A stretch of DNA of 7,697 nt from Vulcanimicrobiota bacterium. Its GTDB lineage: Bacteria > Vulcanimicrobiota > Vulcanimicrobiia > Vulcanimicrobiales > Vulcanimicrobiaceae. This document shows, one piece after another, positions 4,216 through 7,697 of the stretch (position 1 is its first letter; each line of letters begins with the position of its first letter). Where the stretch lies: assembly GCA_019233415.1 (NCBI GenBank), contig JAFAMK010000266.1, positions 1 to 7,697 of the forward strand, in the 5' to 3' direction. Position numbers and translations under genes: made by a program. Below the pieces are notes generated by a model that was given only the letters and a program-made list of their open reading frames with translations, was not told the origin of the DNA and ran no database searches.

Positions 4216-7145
4216 GCTCTCCCGGCCGCCAGCGCGTCGCGCTGGTCACGCCGTTCTTCGGGCGCGAGCTGCGCGGGCGCAAGGAGCGCTTCGCGTTCGC
4301 GTACGCGACGCATCTCGCGCTCGAAGGCGTCGAGGTGGAAGTCGTCACGACGACGACGACGCGCGAGGCGCCCGACGCGAACTTCTACCGCGCGGGAACC
4401 GATCACACCGAACCCTTCCCGGTCCAGCGCTTCCGCGTCGTCGCACCCGACCGCGTCGCGTACGACGAAGCGCTGCTCGCGGTGCGGCGCGCCGGCGCGG
4501 CGGTCGCCGAGCGCGCGCAGGCGCTGCTCGACGAGCGCGTGCGCAGCCCCGAGCTGCTCGCGCACGTGCGCGCCGCCGCCGACCGGTACGACGCGTTCTT
4601 GTTCGTCGACCTGACCGTGCCGACGACCGTGCACGCGCTGGGCGAGGTCGCCGAACGCGCGCTGCTCGTCCCGCTGCTCGACGACGAGCCGGCGGCGCGG
4701 CTTCCCGCCGTCGCGGCGGCGGTGTCGCGCGCACGCATGATCCTGTGCACGACGGAGGCCGAAGCGCTGCTCGTCGCGGAGCTGTACGGCCCCGCGCCGC
4801 GCGCGCGCACGCGGATCGTCGGGCTCGGCGTCGACGTCGTCCCGCGCGGCGAATTGCACCTCGACCGCGTCCGGCACGTCACGCGCGGCGCCGCCTACGT
4901 GCTCGCCGCCGGCGACGACCCGCGGCTCGTCGCGCAGCTCGAAGGCGGCGGGACGGCGGTCGTCGCGCTGAGCGGGATCGACGAGCGCGACCGCGCGGCG
5001 TACTTCGCCTGCGCGCGCGCCGTCGCGGTCGGTGGCGAGGGCGTCGGGTTCGTGCCCGAGGTGGTGGAGGCGTGGGCGTACGGCAAGCCGGTCCTTGCCG
5101 CGGAGGACGCACCGGGCGCCGCGGCGCTCGTGCGGGAGACGGGCGGCGGGATCGTCGTGCCGCGCGCCGGCTGGGCCGACGCGGTGCGCGCTCTACCCGG
5201 CGACGACGCGCTCGGCGCGCTCGCGCGAGCCGGCGCCGCGTACGTCGAGACGCGCGGCGGCTGGCACCGCGTCGCGGCGCGCACCTCCGAGGCGATCGAC
5301 GGGCTCGGTGCGCTCGAAGACGGCCGCTCGCGCGACGCGCTGCTCGCGCAGGTCGCGTACCTGTACCCGCTGGTACAGCGACAGCGCCGCACGATCGAGG
5401 CGATGCGCGTCAGCCGTTTCTGGCGGCTGCGCGACAGATGGTTTGCGGCGCGGCGCCGGTTCGGCATCGGCCCGGCGGAAGATCCCGTTCGCATCGCCGA
5501 GGACGACGCGCGCGCGGTCGAGCTGGCGGCGCTCGGCGATCCGTACCAGCTCTTCCGCGAACACCACCGTTTGCGCGACGAGGACGTCGCGCGGATGCGC
5601 GCGACGGCGCGCTTCCTGCCGAAGACGATCGGCTTCGCGCTGGTCGTCGACGCGCGTGGCCGCGGCAGCGAAGGCGTCGCGGCGACGCTGCGCTCGCTGC
5701 GCGAGCAGGTCTACGACGTGTGGTCGGCGCGCGTGCTGCTCGACGACCCGGGCGACCAGCACGTGCCGGAGCTGCGCGCGCTCGCCGGCGAGGACGGGCG
5801 CATCGTGCTCGTGCCGCCGGGCGGCGACCGGTTCGGCGATGCCGACTTCGTCGGCGCGCTCGACCCGTACGACCGGCTCGAACCGCACGCGCTGTTCGAA
5901 CTCGCGCTGGCGCTGCAAGACGACGCCGACGTCGTCTACTCGGACGAGGACCGGATCGACGAGCGCGGCGTCCCCGGCGAGCCGTGGTTCAAGCCCGACT
6001 GGTCGCCGGAAACGCTGCTGACGCGCGACTACGTCGGCCGTCTCTGCGTCATGCGCCGGGCGCTTCTCGAAGAAGTCGGCGGCGTGCGCGACGTCTTCGA
6101 GACGGCGCGCTGGTACGAGGCGCTGCTGCGCGTCACCGAGCGCACGGGCGAGGTGGTGCACGTCGCGCAGGTGCTCTGCCACCGCCACGTGCGCAACGTC
6201 GTCGAGCGCGCCGATCTCGCGCTCGCGGTCGAGGTCGCGCTGCAGCGCCGCGGCGAGGCGGCGCACGTGCGTTCCGCCGACGCCGGCGCCGACGTGCGGT
6301 TTGATGTGCCGGGGAACGAGCGCGTCTGCGTCGTCATCCCGACGCGCGACCGCGTCGACCTGCTCGGCCCGTGCATCGCGTCGGTCTTCGAGCGCACCGC
6401 GTACCGCGACTTCGAGGTGCTCGTCGTCGACAACGGCAGCCGCGAAGGCACCACGCTGGAGCTGCTCGCGCACTGGGAGCGGCGCGAGCCCGACCGCTTC
6501 CGCGTCGTGCGCGATCCCGCGCCGTTCAACTACTCGCGGCTCAACAACGAGGCCGCGCGCGCGACCGAGGCGGCATTCCTGCTGCTGCTCAACAACGACA
6601 CGGAAGTGATCGCGCCGGACTGGATGGAGGCGATGCTGGCGCAAGCGCGCCGCCCTTCCGTCGGCGCGGTCGGCGCGCTGCTGCTCTACGGGGACGGGAC
6701 CGTGCAGCACGGCGGCGTCGTGCTCGGCATCCTCGGCCTCGCCGGCCACGCGCACCGCTACCTCCCGGGCAACACCGCCGGCTACCACGGCGCGCTCGAG
6801 CTGGACACGAACTACCTCGCCGTTACCGGCGCCTGCCTGATGGTGGAGAAGCGCAAGTATTTCGAGGTCGGCGGCCTCGACGAGACGCTCGCCGTCTCGT
6901 ACAACGACGTCGACCTGTGCTTGAAGCTGCGCCGCGCGGGCTACCGCAACGTGTTCGTCCCGCGCGCGAAGCTGTACCACTACGAGTCGAAGAGCAGGGG
7001 CGGGGACGACACGCCGGCCAAGGTCGCGCGCGCGATGGAAGAGGTCGGCCAGATTCGCCGGCGCTGGCCCGCCTGGGCGGCGCGCGACCCGTACTACAAC
7101 CCGAACCTGACCGTCGACGCGGAAGACTTCGGGCTGCGGCTGTAG
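4212..7145 (+). CDS. Three-module glycosyltransferase: GT-B (GT4-like) + degenerate GT2 + GT2
   Basis: This 977-residue cytoplasmic protein should add sugars to the lipid-linked glycan begun by the sugar transferase two genes upstream. Residues 1-365 resemble a GT4-type GT-B enzyme: VALVTPFFGRELRG (9-22) opens the acceptor half and VVEAWAYGKPVLAAED (284-299) lies in the nucleotide-sugar half. Residues 375-420 form a basic linker with SRFWRLRDRWF (401-411), of a kind common in multi-domain glycosyltransferases. Residues 470-690 match the first GT2 unit of tandem GT2 proteins through DADVVYSDEDRID (571-583) and WFKPDWSPETLL (592-603), but its nucleotide-binding parts are eroded. Residues 703-930 are an intact GT2: VCVVIPTRDR (705-714), VVDNGS (738-743), LLNNDTEV (792-799, metal-binding Asp796), GGLDE (887-891), NDVDLCLKLRRAGY (898-911) and YHYES (922-926). 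Donor and acceptor are unknown. GTG 4212 overlaps the previous stop, with no clear Shine-Dalgarno. Family assignment is firm; the activity of each module is not. Confidence 0.93.
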   Translation: MSSPGRQRVALVTPFFGRELRGRKERFAFAYATHLALEGVEVEVVTTTTTREAPDANFYRAGTDHTEPFPVQRFRVVAPDRVAYDEALLAVRRAGAAVAERAQALLDERVRSPELLAHVRAAADRYDAFLFVDLTVPTTVHALGEVAERALLVPLLDDEPAARLPAVAAAVSRARMILCTTEAEALLVAELYGPAPRARTRIVGLGVDVVPRGELHLDRVRHVTRGAAYVLAAGDDPRLVAQLEGGGTAVVALSGIDERDRAAYFACARAVAVGGEGVGFVPEVVEAWAYGKPVLAAEDAPGAAALVRETGGGIVVPRAGWADAVRALPGDDALGALARAGAAYVETRGGWHRVAARTSEAIDGLGALEDGRSRDALLAQVAYLYPLVQRQRRTIEAMRVSRFWRLRDRWFAARRRFGIGPAEDPVRIAEDDARAVELAALGDPYQLFREHHRLRDEDVARMRATARFLPKTIGFALVVDARGRGSEGVAATLRSLREQVYDVWSARVLLDDPGDQHVPELRALAGEDGRIVLVPPGGDRFGDADFVGALDPYDRLEPHALFELALALQDDADVVYSDEDRIDERGVPGEPWFKPDWSPETLLTRDYVGRLCVMRRALLEEVGGVRDVFETARWYEALLRVTERTGEVVHVAQVLCHRHVRNVVERADLALAVEVALQRRGEAAHVRSADAGADVRFDVPGNERVCVVIPTRDRVDLLGPCIASVFERTAYRDFEVLVVDNGSREGTTLELLAHWERREPDRFRVVRDPAPFNYSRLNNEAARATEAAFLLLLNNDTEVIAPDWMEAMLAQARRPSVGAVGALLLYGDGTVQHGGVVLGILGLAGHAHRYLPGNTAGYHGALELDTNYLAVTGACLMVEKRKYFEVGGLDETLAVSYNDVDLCLKLRRAGYRNVFVPRAKLYHYESKSRGGDDTPAKVARAMEEVGQIRRRWPAWAARDPYYNPNLTVDAEDFGLRL

Positions 7146-7147
7146 CA

Positions 7148-7697
7148 ATGCACCTGCTCGAGCGCATCCGGCGCAGCGACGTCCTGCACCACGGCGCGAT
7201 CGTCTTCGGCGGCGTGCTGGTCTTCAACGTCTGCAACTTCCTGTTCTACATGCTCGTCGGCCGGCTGGCGAGCGTGGAAGTCTACGGCGAAGTGACCGCG
7301 CTCGCCGCGTCGATGCTGCTGCTCGCCGCGCCCGCGCTCGTCGCCCAGCTGATCGTCGCGCGCGTCGCGGCGGAACTGGAAGCGCGCGGCGACCGCGCCG
7401 CGCTGCGCCGGCTGGCCGACGCGGTGACGCGCTGGCCGCTGCTCGCCGGCGTGCTCGTCGTGCTGGTCGCCGCGCTCGCGCGCGACCCGATCGCGCGCTT
7501 CCTGAACCTCACCGACAGCGGCGCGATTGTGACGACCGCCGTTGCGACCGCGCTGCTGTTCACGGCGTACGTGCAGCGCGGCGTGCTGCAGGGTGCGCAC
7601 CTGTTCGCCGATCTGTCGGGCTCGATGGCGCTCGAGGCGGTGTCACGGGCCATCCTGACGGTCATCCTCGTCATCCCGTTCGCCGCGACCGGGGCGC
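7148..7697 (+). CDS. Polysaccharide flippase, Wzx/PST type (3' end outside window)
   Basis: An open frame starts with ATG two bases after the preceding TAG and runs to the window edge with no stop, giving 183 residues. It begins with a short charged leader (MHLLERIRRSDVLHH), followed by hydrophobic segments at about 16-38, 47-72, 95-111, 125-142 and 160-180. The spacing and phrases such as GRLASVEVYGEVTALAASM (38-56) and QRGVLQGAHLFADLSG (143-158) resemble the N-terminal half of oligosaccharide flippases of the MOP superfamily (PF01943 or PF13440 groups), which move lipid-linked glycan units to the outer face of the membrane. Its place after a glycosyltransferase and a ligase/polymerase agrees with this. 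About 230-300 further residues would be expected downstream. No strong ribosome site is visible, so re-initiation after the upstream stop is likely. Another transporter of the same superfamily cannot be excluded from half a protein. Confidence 0.84.
   Translation, partial: MHLLERIRRSDVLHHGAIVFGGVLVFNVCNFLFYMLVGRLASVEVYGEVTALAASMLLLAAPALVAQLIVARVAAELEARGDRAALRRLADAVTRWPLLAGVLVVLVAALARDPIARFLNLTDSGAIVTTAVATALLFTAYVQRGVLQGAHLFADLSGSMALEAVSRAILTVILVIPFAATGA

Noticed and set aside
4348..4362. Five tandem ACG triplets, considered as a phase-variable repeat
   Set aside because: The unit is three bases, so length changes stay in frame and only add or remove threonines. It follows a beta-strand-like VEVV stretch and fits ordinary coding bias.
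4745..6304. A 519-codon second plus-strand frame within the glycosyltransferase gene
   Set aside because: The translation is almost entirely Arg and Ala and overlaps conserved motifs in the true frame.
5193..7148. A 651-codon open frame on the minus strand opposite the glycosyltransferase
   Set aside because: It is antisense to well-conserved GT2 motifs and its product is rich in Arg, Ala, Val and Asp with no recognisable fold.

Overview
The window is a very GC-rich piece of bacterial chromosome, by eye about 70% GC with third codon positions close to saturated in G or C. All six protein genes lie on the plus strand and are packed almost end to end, so it reads as one operon cut at both ends. 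The phylum cannot be fixed from sequence alone. The composition and gene style would suit an uncultured high-GC lineage such as Candidatus Eremiobacterota or a deep actinobacterial or chloroflexal relative, but this is a guess.

Layout: (1) bases 1-569, the C-terminal half of phosphopentomutase (deoB); (2) 566-1252, a short polyprenyl-phosphate sugar-1-phosphate transferase that would start a lipid-linked glycan; (3) about 1317-2840, a MurJ/MviN-family lipid-linked glycan flippase; (4) 2857-4215, an O-antigen ligase/polymerase-family membrane protein; (5) 4212-7145, a 977-residue three-module glycosyltransferase; (6) from 7148 past the window end, the N-terminal part of a Wzx/PST-type polysaccharide flippase. 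Junctions are ATGA and GTGA overlaps (566-569, 4212-4215), gaps of 2 and 16 bases (before 7148 and 2857), and one 64-base gap before murJ that can fold into a nested hairpin. No stretch over 300 bases lacks a gene. I saw no RNA gene, insertion sequence, CRISPR array, promoter or intrinsic terminator.

Together genes 2-6 look like a Wzx/Wzy-type surface polysaccharide assembly locus. The phosphosugar transferase loads the first sugar on the lipid carrier, the fused glycosyltransferase extends the chain on the cytoplasmic face, one or both flippases move it across the membrane, and the ligase/polymerase joins it on the outside. The most interesting points are the glycosyltransferase fusion, in which the middle GT2 module and probably the N-terminal GT-B module look degenerate while the last GT2 module looks intact; two flippases of different families in one operon, the MurJ-like one lacking some cavity arginines of E. 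coli MurJ; and a housekeeping nucleoside gene of clearly different codon bias joined to this locus by a four-base overlap. I see no evidence of a wholly new kind of system.
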